Below are positions 23,075 to 35,179 of a stretch of 64,000 nt of DNA, piece by piece. Position 1 is the first letter of the stretch; every line of letters begins with the position of its first letter. The notes beneath the pieces are model-generated. The model was not told the DNA's origin and made no database searches. It saw only the letters and a list, made by a program, of their open reading frames with translations. The stretch covers positions 14,538,146 through 14,602,145 of the forward strand of contig CM038921.1 in NCBI GenBank assembly GCA_021904315.1, read 5' to 3'. The stretch is from Sphagnum magellanicum (Eukaryota > Streptophyta > Sphagnopsida > Sphagnales > Sphagnaceae). The position numbers and the translations under genes are program-made.

Positions 23075-24504
23075 GCTACGGAACATGAATCCAAGGAAAG
23101 AAAAGTGTCCTGTCCATGTACCATCCATGGTCTATCCATGGTGGTGGTATGTTTGTGGGTGCTCATTTGGCGTGGACGGTGGTCTTGGTCTGTCCTTTAA
23201 GGTGGGCCTCAAGGTGGGCTTCATGGCCTTTTTTTGGATACTTCAAAAAAAGTCAGCTCAGCTCACTCCATTATCTAGTTCTTTCTGTAATTTGAGAAAA
23301 CTTGGACATGGGGAGTCTTGATTCATCCATTCATGTTCAGATGCCATTCATTGACATGACTCATGATAAAAGTAGGTCAAAGGTTGCTTGCACATTCGAA
23401 TTTTGGACATCTCCATCTCAAGACCACGTGGAGATGATGAACAGCTCCAATGGAGTTATGTAAGTCAATCCCAATGGAACGGTGCTGATGATGTTTTGAA
23501 ATTTTTTCAAACAAACATTGTCCATGGCAAAAGAAAATTTCACTCGTGGGCATATTTTAACATGACAATTGTAAATTAGTCACAAACAATACTTTATTCC
23601 CATTTGGGTGGCAATTTCTTTCTTTGAAACAAAAATTAACAAAAAAAAGCACTAAGCCTGCTGACTCTTACTTAGGAGACTTAGAGTTGGACGATGAAGC
23701 TTAAGCTTAAGTTTGACCATTGCAAAATTTGTTGCAACAACATTGAGATTGTTGGGCCTCTAACCTTCCTTCTTGAATGTGTAGAGAGAGATCTGGACAA
23801 TTAAAAAGAATTTGATGTTTTTGAGTGAAAGAGACAAAGGTTTGACCTCTTCATTTTGACATTCCAATTCAATCTGCCTCTAACTAACTTCCAGGTCAAA
23901 TGTGGTGATTTTGTTTTTAAAAATTTGACTCTTTTTTATGGTGAAATTTGGCTACTTTGTGAAATAGGTTTTGAGAAAAACTTGGGAAAAATGTGTTTTT
24001 AATTAGTTGTGAATTCAAACCTATTCTGATTGTAAAACTTTGCCACTTTCGTAAGCTGCAATAAAATAGTAGTAAAGCTCAAGTTTTATAGGGGTTGGAG
24101 GAGAGTCTAAAGACTTCATGAAAACCCAACTTTCACCAAAGCTGCCCATATTTTGTAAACTCAAGGTTTTGTTGACAAAGAATTTATTCATCATTGATGA
24201 TTGGTTTGAGGATACATTTTTGTGTTATGATAATGCACATCCTCCACATACAAAACGTTAATTTGTGCTAGATCTTTACAATTTTTGGAGGCATCTTGGC
24301 ATAGCAATACATCAATCTCTATCTTTACATTCCATAGATGTACACTTGAGAGTGCTTCAATCCGAGGCATAAAAAAGGAGGTGCCATTGTACGGGAAGAA
24401 AAGAAGTTTCCAAAGAAAGGAACTCATTGAAAGGAGATAAAAACAAACATGTGACTAAATCACAAAGGAAATAAAAAACATGCATTGACCACCCAATGAA
24501 TTAC
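23075..24504. other. Spacer without recognised gene
   Basis: No protein family was recognised on either strand. Short open frames lack support. Confidence 0.5.
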
Positions 24505-24572
24505 GACATCATTCCCATCACTTGATACCACTCTCGTTGACATCATTCCCATCACTTAATACCACTTTAGTT
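24505..24572. repeat. 34-bp tandem duplication, two copies
   Basis: Two adjacent 34-bp units each begin GACATCATTCCCATCACTT and differ at only a few positions. Confidence 0.85.
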
Positions 24573-25034
24573 GTTGTAGTTCAAGTCAAACAAAGGAAGG
24601 AAATGAATAAATTATTACCTATTGTCCACATGGGTGACTTTGGTCACATGGGAAAATGAAAGAAGGCACATCTGACATGGGTCCAAACTCCAAACTCTTC
24701 AGAGCCTGCTGGGCACAAAAAGTTATCTGTGAAGTCACCTTCTCTTTGCCTAGTTTGACCGTGTTTCATCCCCAATTTGAGTTGTAGTCGTGTAAAAGTG
24801 AGCAAAATAGGGTATGGATTCATGAAACTGGGTAGTCAGTAGTTCAGAAGATTTGCAAGATCCTATTCCGAGGAGGCTCTGATTTGAATGACGGATATGA
24901 GGTAAGGCAAACCCAAAACTGGGGGTGGAACTCCTATGAAGTTCAATTTAGGTGAGGAAGGTAGTTTGGCTCCCTGTTTTGTTCCTATTTACGGTTTTCA
25001 TCATGAATTCTCATTTCATTCCCAGATTTGACAA

Positions 25035-25063
25035 AAACTGGGGCCCAGTAGTAGCCCCAGTTT
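25035..25063. other. Perfect 10-bp hairpin
   Basis: AAACTGGGGC and its exact complement GCCCCAGTTT are separated by a 9-nt loop. No gene is adjacent. Confidence 0.7.
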
Positions 25064-25613
25064 GAAGTACTTTATTAATGTGTAGTAGATTTACTCAACC
25101 TTCCATGTGGTATTGGGCATAGCCTAATTGGCTCCCTCATGTGTTACCCCACATAATGGATAGGGGATTGACCATTCCATAGTATGTTAGTGGTGCTCAA
25201 GACATGGAGCATGAGCAAAGGGCAAAGGAAAGATGGCCCCCAAAAGTATACAATGAATAAAGAAATGCATCACTAGGATAAAAAAGTCACACCAAACAAG
25301 TTTTTTAGTGATAGCTTTTTCAAAGGAAAGGTACTGCACCAGCCTACCAAGTTAGGCACATAAGTCAGGCACATTGCTGCCTAATATTTGTTAAATAATG
25401 AAATTTTTTATTAAGAAAATGGAGTTAGAATTTCGGTGAAATTAGGCATTTAGATTTTTAATTTTTCTTGAATTAGGCTAATCGTTGAGGATAGGTGGAA
25501 TCAACACATGAGATGGACGCATGTATACTTGAGGGTACACTTCCTCCTATCTTGTTTAAGTTTGAAGAGTTGTGCCCACATAACATTACTTTATGCAAAT
25601 ATATTCATGGTTA

Positions 25614-25980
25614 GAGCACCTCCAATGGTGCCAAGTGTGCGTCCCAACAAAATCAAATTGGATGAAGCAAAATCAAAACATGCCATTTTGGTTCAGCAAA
25701 ATGATTTTGGCTAGCGTTTTTTCATAAAATGCTGAGCTTCGTAAAAGGAACAATAAGGTTTTAATAAATACGATTTGACTCCTATGAAGAGTGTAATAAT
25801 AGAATCTGACTGGTACTCCTTGTTCATGATTGGTCCAGGTGGTTTCATATTAGTAGACTCTCACCTATTTGCAATCCCAGTTTTAGTTTTCTGGGTGAGG
25901 TTGGAAAAAAAGAAGTAAAGAACTAAACTTGAATCTTAGAAATAGTTTTGCTGGGTCACATATCATCGTTGGAGTTGCTC
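25614..25980. mobile_element. PIF/Harbinger-type MITE, copy 2
   Basis: The 367-bp element lies between TTA at 25611-25613 and 25981-25983. Terminal inverted repeats GAGCACCTCCAATGG and the complement of CGTTGGAGTTGCTC are clear. It is the better preserved at its ends of the two copies and aligns with 22698-23071. Confidence 0.88.
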
Positions 25981-26459
25981 TTAAAGCTTTAATATGCTGT
26001 GTTTTAGAATTGGTGTTTAATGCGTTAATGGGTGAATTTATAGAGCATGTCCAGCAATAATGCTCGTTTGAACCTTTATCAATATTTAGCACATCTAATC
26101 TACAATGGTAGTTTTTCTCTCATCCTCACTCTAAAACTTGGAACAAAAATGGATTGTCCAAAGTGACTACCTATTTAAAGCTCACCACTTGAGCCAATCA
26201 TTAAAATTGACCAATACAAAACAATCATTTCTTGCCGCTTGCTAACATGTGCACTTTTACTAGCCCAAGCAGTTTCACAATGTTTAACGACAAATGTACT
26301 TTGAACAGAAGGTTCTGGTTTCATCTTTGGGCAAAAGAGAGGATGCAAGACAAGATGCACATCCAATCTGCGACTCAATAAAATAATAGAGGATCAAACT
26401 CTGAGGATCACCAAAAGCAGTGGTCCCTGGAATTTGATCCTGTATCCCGTGCTTTTGTG

Positions 26460-26487
26460 TTTTCACACATGATAGCATGTGTGAAAA
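26460..26487. other. Perfect 12-bp hairpin
   Basis: TTTTCACACATG and its exact complement CATGTGTGAAAA flank a 4-nt loop ATAG. It is the strongest simple hairpin seen in the window. It could be a transposon fold-back or chance. Confidence 0.75.
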
Positions 26488-26659
26488 AATCTTTGATTAT
26501 TGTGTACGGTGAGAGCTTCCACTAAGACTTTTTGTGTGCTGATCTGAAAATTAAAAAATTCTTGTGCTCTTCTTTGTGCATTTACAAGAAGCTGTGAAAA
26601 AGTATGTATAACACAAGATACGACTACTGGGAATTGGTTGAACAAGGAGTATAGCCTCC

Positions 26660-26914
26660 ACAAGCTTGTTGTTGCTAAACCAGCTACATGTGGTGTCGAG
26701 CTTGCACAACAATTTGCTTGTGGGCTTGTTTCTTGAAGGTTTTGACAACTGCACCAATTTGCACGCTGTATTCTTGGAGAATAACCCTTTCTCAGGTCCT
26801 TTGCCTTCTTCCTTTTCAGGTCTGTGGCATGGTCTCACATCTCACCCACCTTAGCTTGAGCTTCAACGATACAATCTAAGTGGACCAATTCCTGACTCCA
26901 TCCATGCATTCTCA

Positions 26915-26925
<11 letters not shown>
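26660..26925 (+). pseudogene. LRR receptor-type gene fragment
   Basis: Across shifting frames the translation gives LHNNLLVG, then NCTNLHAVFLENNPFSGPLP, then LTHLSLSFND and SGPIPDS. This is the regular plant-type leucine-rich repeat (LxLxxNxLxGxIP) found in receptor-like kinases. At least two frame changes and a stop interrupt it, and no kinase part was seen. It runs into a CT microsatellite. Confidence 0.82.

Positions 26926-26951
<26 letters not shown>
26916..26951. repeat. (TC)n microsatellite
   Basis: An uninterrupted TC dinucleotide run directly follows the LRR fragment. Confidence 0.9.
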
Positions 26952-26954
<3 letters not shown>

Positions 26955-26955
<1 letters not shown>

Positions 26956-29107
26956 CACAAAGTAACTACCCCATTTTCAAGCCGACCTACTTCATTCTTT
27001 TAATAATTATTTCCTTTTCTTATTAATTTTCTTAATGACTATTTCCCACCATTCTTATATAATTACCTTCATTTTATAACTATCTCATTCTTTTTCCCTA
27101 TCCACCAACATGGATACGACAAAACAAATTACCATGTGTCTTTTCATGCCCACGAAATGTATATTAATATAAATTTAATTTAATATTGACATAAATAAAT
27201 TATGAATTATTGAAAACCGTATGAAAACATAAGAAAATAAAATAAAAAATTATCATCATTGGTAATGTGCAACAACGTGGAGCTCACATTACAATAAGGT
27301 GTTTTACTGGTGCTATTGACCACGCTTTCAGTATTCATGTTTAAGGTGTCAAAAGTTCAATTTTTTTTGGAGAAATTAAACAACTTTCAAGCATAACTTT
27401 TGAGAATTAGGCACATGACACAAGTAATTATTAGAAATTTTCTTTTTTATCTAATTTTGTTCTAACTTGGTGAGCAAGTATGGGTACATGCAAAATGATT
27501 GAAGCAATATTTGCTTTAATCTCGTGTTTGTCATTTAGTAGGTAGCAAGGTTGGATCTTTATAGGACCCATGAAATCAAGGGGGTTTAAGCTTTACTCAA
27601 TAGGTAACCATGTTCATAGGAAGGGGTATTATCTTAAGCCAAAATCGGTAAAAAAATAAAATCTTAAGAGTGAAAATTTTACACATCCAAATGAGCCTAT
27701 GTCATTCTCAAAATGCTTCTTAAGAGTCTTGAAATTCAAACTTAACATTTCCTTAGGTTAAATATAGCCACTAAGATGCCTCATGGGAGATGTTAAATAC
27801 CTTCATTGAGCTCTATTCCACATTCAAAGTGGCCGACAATGCCATGCTTGCATAGTTGTTCTGTGCAATTGATTGTTGTTGTACAAAACAAAATCAATTA
27901 AGAAAGAAAAATTATAAGCTAATTGTGGGTCTTCATAGTGATCCCTCTTGTGCACCATGCCTCAAAAACTTTCAGAAGCCACAAAAAACCTACTTTGATA
28001 AGGCATCAAAATAAGGCCACAGGAGGGCCAGGCTTTTCTTTTCTTTTCTTTTTTCCAATTTCTTGGAATCAAAAGTTTGGCAAATGTTTTTGCAAAAATT
28101 AGCCATATTTGCACTAGAAACACAATTTTTTTTTTAATCCATTTTTTTAAAGAAAGCAACAAAATTTGTCCAAAAAAATCACTGGTGAGGGGGACTATTA
28201 GTGTAGGAGAAAGGAGAATTCAAGGGGAGAGAAATAGGAGGATGCCAGTACCCCCGCCCAATTTTATTTATTTATTTATTTATATTTATTTTTGGGTCAA
28301 CTTTGTGATGGCAATCATCCATGAGTGTATTTAGGCAAATTTTGAGATGTTCAAAATATGAAAGTAGAAAATCTTATGCACCCTTTCCTATAGTATGCAA
28401 TTGTGACGATTCCTGGCAATCTTTCTAAAAAAAATTTTTTTCGTTTTTTTTTTTTCAAAAAATAGGGGAATTTGTGAAATAAAATTATTTTTTTTCAATA
28501 TTTTTTCTAAAAAATGGGCAAAAAATCTGCCACAAAAAAAAACACACTGACCCCACCCATATCATGTATGATATTATCCATATATCACGTATTATCCAGG
28601 GCCTGTTCCACCGAGGAATGTGACAAGCCCAATATTGGGTGGTAATGGGTTTGAGGGAGGGCTTGTTCCCAAGTGTAATTGGTTGTTCCCACGGGGGGAT
28701 TCATCAATCCATAAGGCACATGTGTTCTTCATTGTGAATGTTTTTTAAACGTCAATGGACTATACCAAATGTGGAAGCAACATGTGATTATTTGTCCCAC
28801 CGACGAAACCAATTGAAATACTGCCACAATGCAACAATGTGTAAGGTAAAGCCCAAGGGTGCGAGTATTTGCAAAATAAAAGGCTTACAACATGATTGTA
28901 GATCCAATTTTGCCATGCTTTGGGAGAATACTTATCATCCTTGAGCTTTATGCATCATCAAGCATAAGGTTAACGATATCATGAACTTAAACATAAGTAG
29001 ACCACAAGGGAAAGGGGGGTGAGGGGTGATTACACCTTTTCCTTGAAAGTGGGCCAAATATTTTCAAGTGAGCTGGTTAAAAACCCTCCCATTCTCAAGG
29101 AAGAAGA
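26955..29107. other. AT-rich spacer without recognised gene
   Basis: It contains homopolymer runs and a (TTTA)n microsatellite near 28262-28285. A partial motif set like the TAGCCA-hairpin family occurs near 28290-28370. No coding region was supported. Confidence 0.5.
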
Positions 29108-29153
29108 CCCACTTTTAACCATCCGGAAGAAGCCAAATCCAGTTAAAAGTGGG
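29108..29153. other. 12-bp inverted repeat with 22-nt loop
   Basis: CCCACTTTTAAC at 29108-29119 is exactly complementary to GTTAAAAGTGGG at 29142-29153. No adjacent gene explains it. Confidence 0.65.
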
Positions 29154-30428
29154 CCAGTTAAATACACTTCCATTGTGAAGGAGTAGCCATAATATCCCCT
29201 TCCCTTTGCAAAGAGAGATATCCGTGCAATTAAGGTGCCTTCCAAGTTCTCTAGGGAATTTTCTCAATTGCTTTACCCTACATCAACTTGCAAGGCTTTG
29301 TTCCAAGAGAAAGTGAGACAGCCAAAATAAGAGGAAGAAAATGTGAAAAAGAGAGAAGACATGGTCCAGAGTTAATTATTGAATTTGAAATCTTACTGAT
29401 CTAGGACTAAACTAGAAGCCCTCCTTCAGCTACCTATATAACATATAAAATAATCTGAATTGGTAATTCCTTCCTCTTCAAGAATTTCAAATTCATGTCA
29501 ATTAACCTTAATTAATGTTCATGCTTTGTTGTCACTCATGGGGTTTGATGATCACCATTTCTCTTTGTAGTAATATGTGATGAAGCTATAATTATGCCAA
29601 CAATACATACTACCAACGCTTGTCCATGATCGTTCTTGAAGCTGAATACTTTTAATGTTTTGGATCCTTTTTATAGCTTCAAAGTAATGAAATTTTATTC
29701 AATGTCAATGTCAAATGCTGAAACTCAGCATTTTAATGCACAAGGTTCGAAAATAATTATAGTAGCCTAGTTGTACAAGTAGGAAGAGTGAAAATATATA
29801 TAGCAGCAGCAGTGGAGGCGCTCCAGAAAAGGGAAAGACAGGATAAATCTCAGTTTATCACCAAAATTGGTGGAAAAACTAGTTTGGGGCCAAGTTATTT
29901 CGTTTTGTAAAATTTTCATTCCAAGTTACGTGTTTGATGCCCTATTATGCTGAAACTGGCCGTTATTGCCCCCTGATCGTGGGACTTTTTGGATGACTAT
30001 CTCTATTATGTAGGAAAAAGTAATTGGAAGATAAAAACCCTGAAACTGAATGATTCTTTTTTTTGGGGAATTAACATTCTAAAAGAAGTTTCAAATTCAT
30101 TTTCTTGGCCTTGAATTTGATTTGATAATTGTTTTATGTCTTTTGTGAAAATGGTCAAAAGCTTATCATACAGGAGAGACTCATCATGTTAAAGAAAAGC
30201 ATTCATGAAAGCTTTTTTGTCACAATGAGAGACAAAATTTTAATAATTTCTTACAAATCACAAGAAGGGTAAGCCAGGTAGGAGTACCGATCTGAAAAAA
30301 CACACTCAGATGGGTGACGCACACCATGAGCATGTGTGCACTGTACATTTTGACGGCGGCTTGATAGATCCACATGTGCAAGATGGTACTTAAGTGGGAG
30401 ATCCATTTTCCATTGTGCAAGTGAAAAT

Positions 30429-30623
30429 TTGTGTTTGCACTTTGCTTACAAGTTATAAAACCTCAAAGGGTGCAATTAGGTGAAGTGGTGGACTATTGAA
30501 ATGAGACAAATTAGGCGGTCTTAAAATTGTGTTTGCACTTGTTTACAAGATATGGAGCCTCAAACAATGCAATAGGTGAAATAAATGGAGACTTCTCTCA
30601 AATGAGACAAAATAGAAGGTCTT
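30429..30623. repeat. 98-bp tandem duplication, two diverged copies
   Basis: Units at 30429-30526 and 30527-30623 both begin TTGTGTTTGCACTT and share CCTCAAA, TGCAAT, AGGTGAA and AATGAGACAAA in order. Confidence 0.75.
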
Positions 30624-32832
30624 CGGTCTAAGTCTCATAGAAGAAGTCCACTTTCAAGTGTATGTCCCACATTATCAGCACTAGTAGTAATAGAACGTTC
30701 ATGAATATTCCCACATGTCCCTGTATTCCTGAAATGTTAGATTTAAACTACGTTTCCTGGTTTTTAAAAATAAAATGAATATGACATTTTTTTATTAGGT
30801 ATCAATTCATGTTAATTAGGACAATTTGGGAATGATTAGGGTTATATTGAAAGTTGTTAAGGCATACTTGGGGTTGTATTTTAAACTTGTTAGGATTGAT
30901 TGAAACTATCTAAGACATTAATTTACGGATGCAATAAAAATTGATTAAAGTTTATTATGATTGACTTAATGTTGTTAGGAATTAAGACATAAGGTAACCA
31001 AACCTTCAATGATGAAACCATGCCAATCATAAATAAACCAAAGCACCCAAAAAGGGGGAATTCAAGGACAAAATGGAAGGACCCATGTCCAAGAAGGCAA
31101 AAGAACCACCCAAGAGGGCAAACCACAAGGGGAACATCAAGTTGTCGAACCCTCACATATCGCAAGAAGCATATCAAATAAGGAAAGGGGAGAATCTTTT
31201 CAAAAGATGCCTATCCTAAAAGGACCTTCACCTATTGCAACATTATGTTTCAAAATAGAGACTACTTGCGCATGTTATAATGTCATTAACACCCTATGTC
31301 TATAAAATGTGCATAAAATTGAGAGAGAAGGGCCTCCAATGCCCTTTGTTCCCCATGCCATGTTGGCACATCAATGAAAAAAATTCATTCGCCTGCTAAT
31401 GTAGACATTCAAAAACTTCGACAACTAAATGGAGAAACATGTTTATTGGGAATTCATCATGATAAAGACCTTCCTTTGCCTAAGCCACAATTATTGCCAC
31501 AACCCCATGAGAAAAAGTAACCCGCAAAATTAAATCAACTTAGGTGGGGTTGACAATGACAACATATGCCAATGTGTGAACACCATCAACCGATAACATA
31601 ATGTCGATTCAATGATGTGAAGACTATAGGGCAAGGGGCAAAAGGACATGTGTCTACTTTTGCAAGACATGAAATCCTGCATCTTTCGCAATGGCCATGT
31701 AAACATCTCACACAACATTATGCGAAGCCATCTTCTCCCCACCATGTGCACAACAAAGAAGGTGAATCCCCATAAGATCCAAAGGCTGGCTATAAATGTA
31801 GTGTGACACCCCAAGGACTAAAAGATGGGAAATACCCAACCTAATGTGCAATGTGGTGGAGAAAACATCTAAAGGCAGGCAAAAAAAAAGGAATGATTGG
31901 GCAAGTTAACAACCAAGTGTTTGCACTTGGCCCTACACACAACATCAAACATGTTCAATGTGAATTAAAAGGTAAATTTAAAAAGATGTTAGTAAAGGAA
32001 CGGTCGTGCAATTGCTTTGAAATGCTCTCTTATAGGCGATTTGTGCTTCTTTCAATCAATTGTTCAAAAAGGGGGACACATGTTATAGTCCGAAGGGGAA
32101 GAAGTTCTTTCACTAATCTTACATGTGCCTAGAAAAGAAGGGCCCCCAACTTGTTCACATTTATCACCTCTAACAAAAATGGACAAGAATCCACAAAAAC
32201 CTAAAAGCTATGATAAGGGCTATTAAAGAATAATACCCCAAATTAGAAGTTGGAGTAATGGCCTTTAAAGAAATCAACATTACGTCCCCATTGGAAATGG
32301 GGAGAGCCCCTTGTTGACAAATAAGGGGCTTCAAGGTGTTCCAAAGAGCATTGACCCAAAAGTCTTTCAAATACTCCCATCGAGGTGGAGTTAAAATTGA
32401 TGATCTAACTCTAAAAACCTACAAGGGGGAAGGAAACAATGAAGCAAAAAAAAAGGCCTATGGATGAAACATTGAGAAAGGATACCAAAAGCCACCTAAA
32501 TGCCCCTTAATCTTAGGAGCATGTTTACATTTCGAACATCTTCATTTAAAACCTCATGTAAAAATAAAAAAGTGAAGGAAATAGAGCCAAAGGGCCAAGA
32601 ATTTTGATGTCACCAAAAGGGCAAAAGAATTTGGCAAGGGGATGAACCCAAGATGTAAGTTAGATGGAACCTAAAGTGAGCACTTTGTAGGGTTAAACAA
32701 AAAATCCTTCAAAAAAAAATTGAAAAATAAAATGATCAAAAGTGAATGTGACAAATGTGAACATTAGACACCATCTTTTAATAAATGGAATTCATCCATA
32801 ATATTCGTCCATAACTCCTAGATAGATTTTAA

Positions 32833-33018
32833 TTAACTTTCAATTAAGTTCCAATTAACTTTTAGTTAGGTCCTAATTAAGTCTTTGTTAACTCCTAGTT
32901 AAGTCTAAGTTAATTTCAAGTTAACTTTCAATTAAGTCTTAGTTAAATTTAATTGTTTCTTAGTTGATTCCTAGTTAAATTTAAGTTATGTTTCAGTTAA
33001 TTCATAATCAATTCCTAA
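32833..33018. repeat. 11-bp TTAA minisatellite, 17 units
   Basis: Seventeen successive units of the form TTAA(C/G)T(C/T)(C/T)(C/T)A(A/G) can be laid end to end. Sixteen are exactly 11 bp and one is 10 bp. Examples are TTAACTTTCAA, TTAAGTTCCAA, TTAACTTTTAG and TTAAGTCTAAG. It lies within the non-LTR relic interval. Confidence 0.9.
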
Positions 33019-33674
33019 TTAGGAAAGTTTTCAAGAAACTTCCTTGTTTAATGCACACATAGAAGCCTCCTTGCAAACTTTTTTGAACTAGGTCCCCAAA
33101 TGGATATAAATAAAAATAGGACCCCTCATTTCTTTTAGTTTGTTCAACATTAATTTTAGGCACAATTTTACACCATAGCCTTATCATTTTCTTTTTATGT
33201 TCATGTTTACATATGTTAGTATAATAAAAATCCATTTTCACGTTTGTTTTGCACATTTCATGTTTTTGTTCTTAGTTTTTGTGTTTTTGTTTTTTTAATC
33301 ACATAATCTTGTATTGTTCCTTGTTTGGAAATTAGACTTAAACCTTTCCTTTAACTTTTGTTTTCGTGGTTTTTTTGTGTCCTTAACAATGAGGGAAACA
33401 ACATGGGTAGGGTCAAGGATATGGGTGTCATTGATTAAGGAAAAGAAAAAACATGAAAGAAAAACCCCTAAAGAATAATGTAAAACACGAAAATGAGTTA
33501 GGGTAGGTAGAAGCCCTTCAAGTGAATCGCCCTATCGTGTGCCCATAGAAGAAAAAATGACCAACAAAGCCCCTAAAGAAGAATGATGATTGAAGTACAA
33601 AAAAACTTGAAGGTTATGAATAAAACAAACAAAGGCGAAAAGCTGGGACAACTAACCCCTATTATTTGAAGCTC

Positions 33675-33944
33675 TTAAAAGATGACCTTACACGAGATGG
33701 CGTTGAAAATGTTTACAATGTCAACTTGAAACACCACCCAATCAAGATGGGCATCCAAAGTGGCTTGAATACCATCTACTACAACTTCACAACCTCTTTT
33801 AACCACCACTTCAAATTGATATGGTGAGAAATGAAAAATAAACGCATCACAAAACAACATACATAAAACCTTGTTCATCAACCGATAAAATGTTGCTCCC
33901 ACTATAATTAGACAAATGGCACCAAAAGGTTTGGCTAAAACCAA
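33675..33944 (-). pseudogene. Reverse transcriptase core of the non-LTR relic
   Basis: The open frame contains KPFGAICLIIVGATFYRL, VVVKRGCEVVVDGIQATLDA and DWVVFQVDIVNIFNAISCK. These correspond to RT motifs, with FQVDIVNIFN holding the first catalytic aspartate (usual form LxxDxxNAFN). The YADD part is not in this frame. Confidence 0.75.
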
Positions 33945-34962
33945 AAACTAACTAGCCTAAAGGACTCAAGCCATGGACCTAAACATCTAACCAATGGCCA
34001 GATGGGAACACAATTAGTGGAACTCAATGAATCCCCAAGGTCAAAAAAAATTCGAAAATGCTCAAAGACCATGCCAAAAGGACCACTAGTTGGCAGATGA
34101 AACATGTGCAAAAATGCCAACCTAAAAGAATCCATAGAAAGCTCAAAATTTGAATTAGGTTGAAAGTTTTACAAGGAATCCAAACAGGGGGATTATGTGT
34201 CTAGTGGGTGCAAAGCTAGCAATGCGATAACCATTTTTAAGGATGTTAAAACTAGGGCAAGAAGGGCAAGAACCTTGGTAACACGTGTAAACTCTTCGGC
34301 ACACCCTAGGGCTAAACTCCATCCTAGGCAACATGAGAGGGGGGGGGGGGACCATAAAGGTAGAATCAAAACTAAGAAAATTAAAATCAAAATTGAATGT
34401 GTGCCCCAATATTTTTGTACCCAATTAATCCCCCATGAAGGGGAAAAAAAGACACCAAAAGAACAATAAAAATAAGTCTCAAGTTGCCACGTCAAATGGG
34501 TCACATGCTAGGCGATCAAAAGGAAGGTGGAAAGCAAGTTGCACCTTTTGTTGAAGAATGAAAAGGATATGTGTGTGTACATATGTAATCGGGGAAGGCC
34601 CAAATGGAAGGTGCTCAAAGGATTTAACACCAAAATCCAAGCCTAGGTTGCGAGAGGGGAAATGGGGCCAAATAAAAAATAGAAAACCTAGAAAGTCATT
34701 TGGAGGGAGATTCTAATAAGCCCGATAATGCTTATAATGTCTAGCCATACCACACTAAAAAAAATAGGGCTCCACAACTGGAACATGGAGTGTTGCGAAG
34801 GACCCCACCCCTACCCCCAAAGGTATGATGAAATACTAAAAGGGCCATGAATCACTAAAGGAACCAAACTAGAATGAGAACCCAAGGGAGGCCCAAGAGC
34901 TAAAAAAGGAAGGGCCTCCATATCATTGAAGGGTAATGAAGAAGAACAAAAGGAGCCAATAA

Positions 34963-35172
34963 AAGGAAAGAAATAAATAAAGGAAAAGAAACTAGAAAAA
35001 ATAAAAAAAGAAGGAAAAAAAAAGGGAAAAAAAGAGAAAGGAAAAAAAAAAGGAGAAAGGAAGGAAGGAAAAGAAGCTAAAAAAAAGGAAAGAAAGGAAA
35101 ATGAAAAAAAGAAAGAGAAAAAAAAAGGGGGAGTAAAAGAAGAAGAAAAAGGTATAAAGAAAGGAAAAGAAA
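34963..35172. repeat. Polypurine tract of about 200 bp
   Basis: The + strand is almost entirely A and G across this stretch, with few pyrimidine interruptions (for example near 35075-35079). Mirror-repeat purine tracts can form triplex DNA. The opposite strand gives only phenylalanine/leucine/serine runs and is not a gene. Confidence 0.85.
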
Positions 35173-35179
35173 TTCAAAA

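Larger units (their letters stand above)
31500..34510 (-). mobile_element. Non-LTR retrotransposon with restriction-like endonuclease, relic
   Basis: Minus-strand frames give, in order, an RT fingers region (TSGPFGMVFEHFR near 34.0 kb) and an RT core (33675-33944). Next comes a thumb-proximal block (LPISNGDVMLISLKAITPTS near 32.3 kb). A C-terminal region near 31.5-31.75 kb has an HGGE-like zinc region and an IDIMLSVDGVHTLAYVVIVNPT-type block. The last resembles the restriction-like endonuclease of R2/NeSL-type non-LTR elements. Stops and frameshifts are frequent. No LTRs were found. Confidence 0.72.

Noticed and set aside
22762-23166. 134-codon open frame, minus strand
   Set aside because: It lies mostly inside a MITE that is repeated at 25.6 kb, where the frame is not kept.
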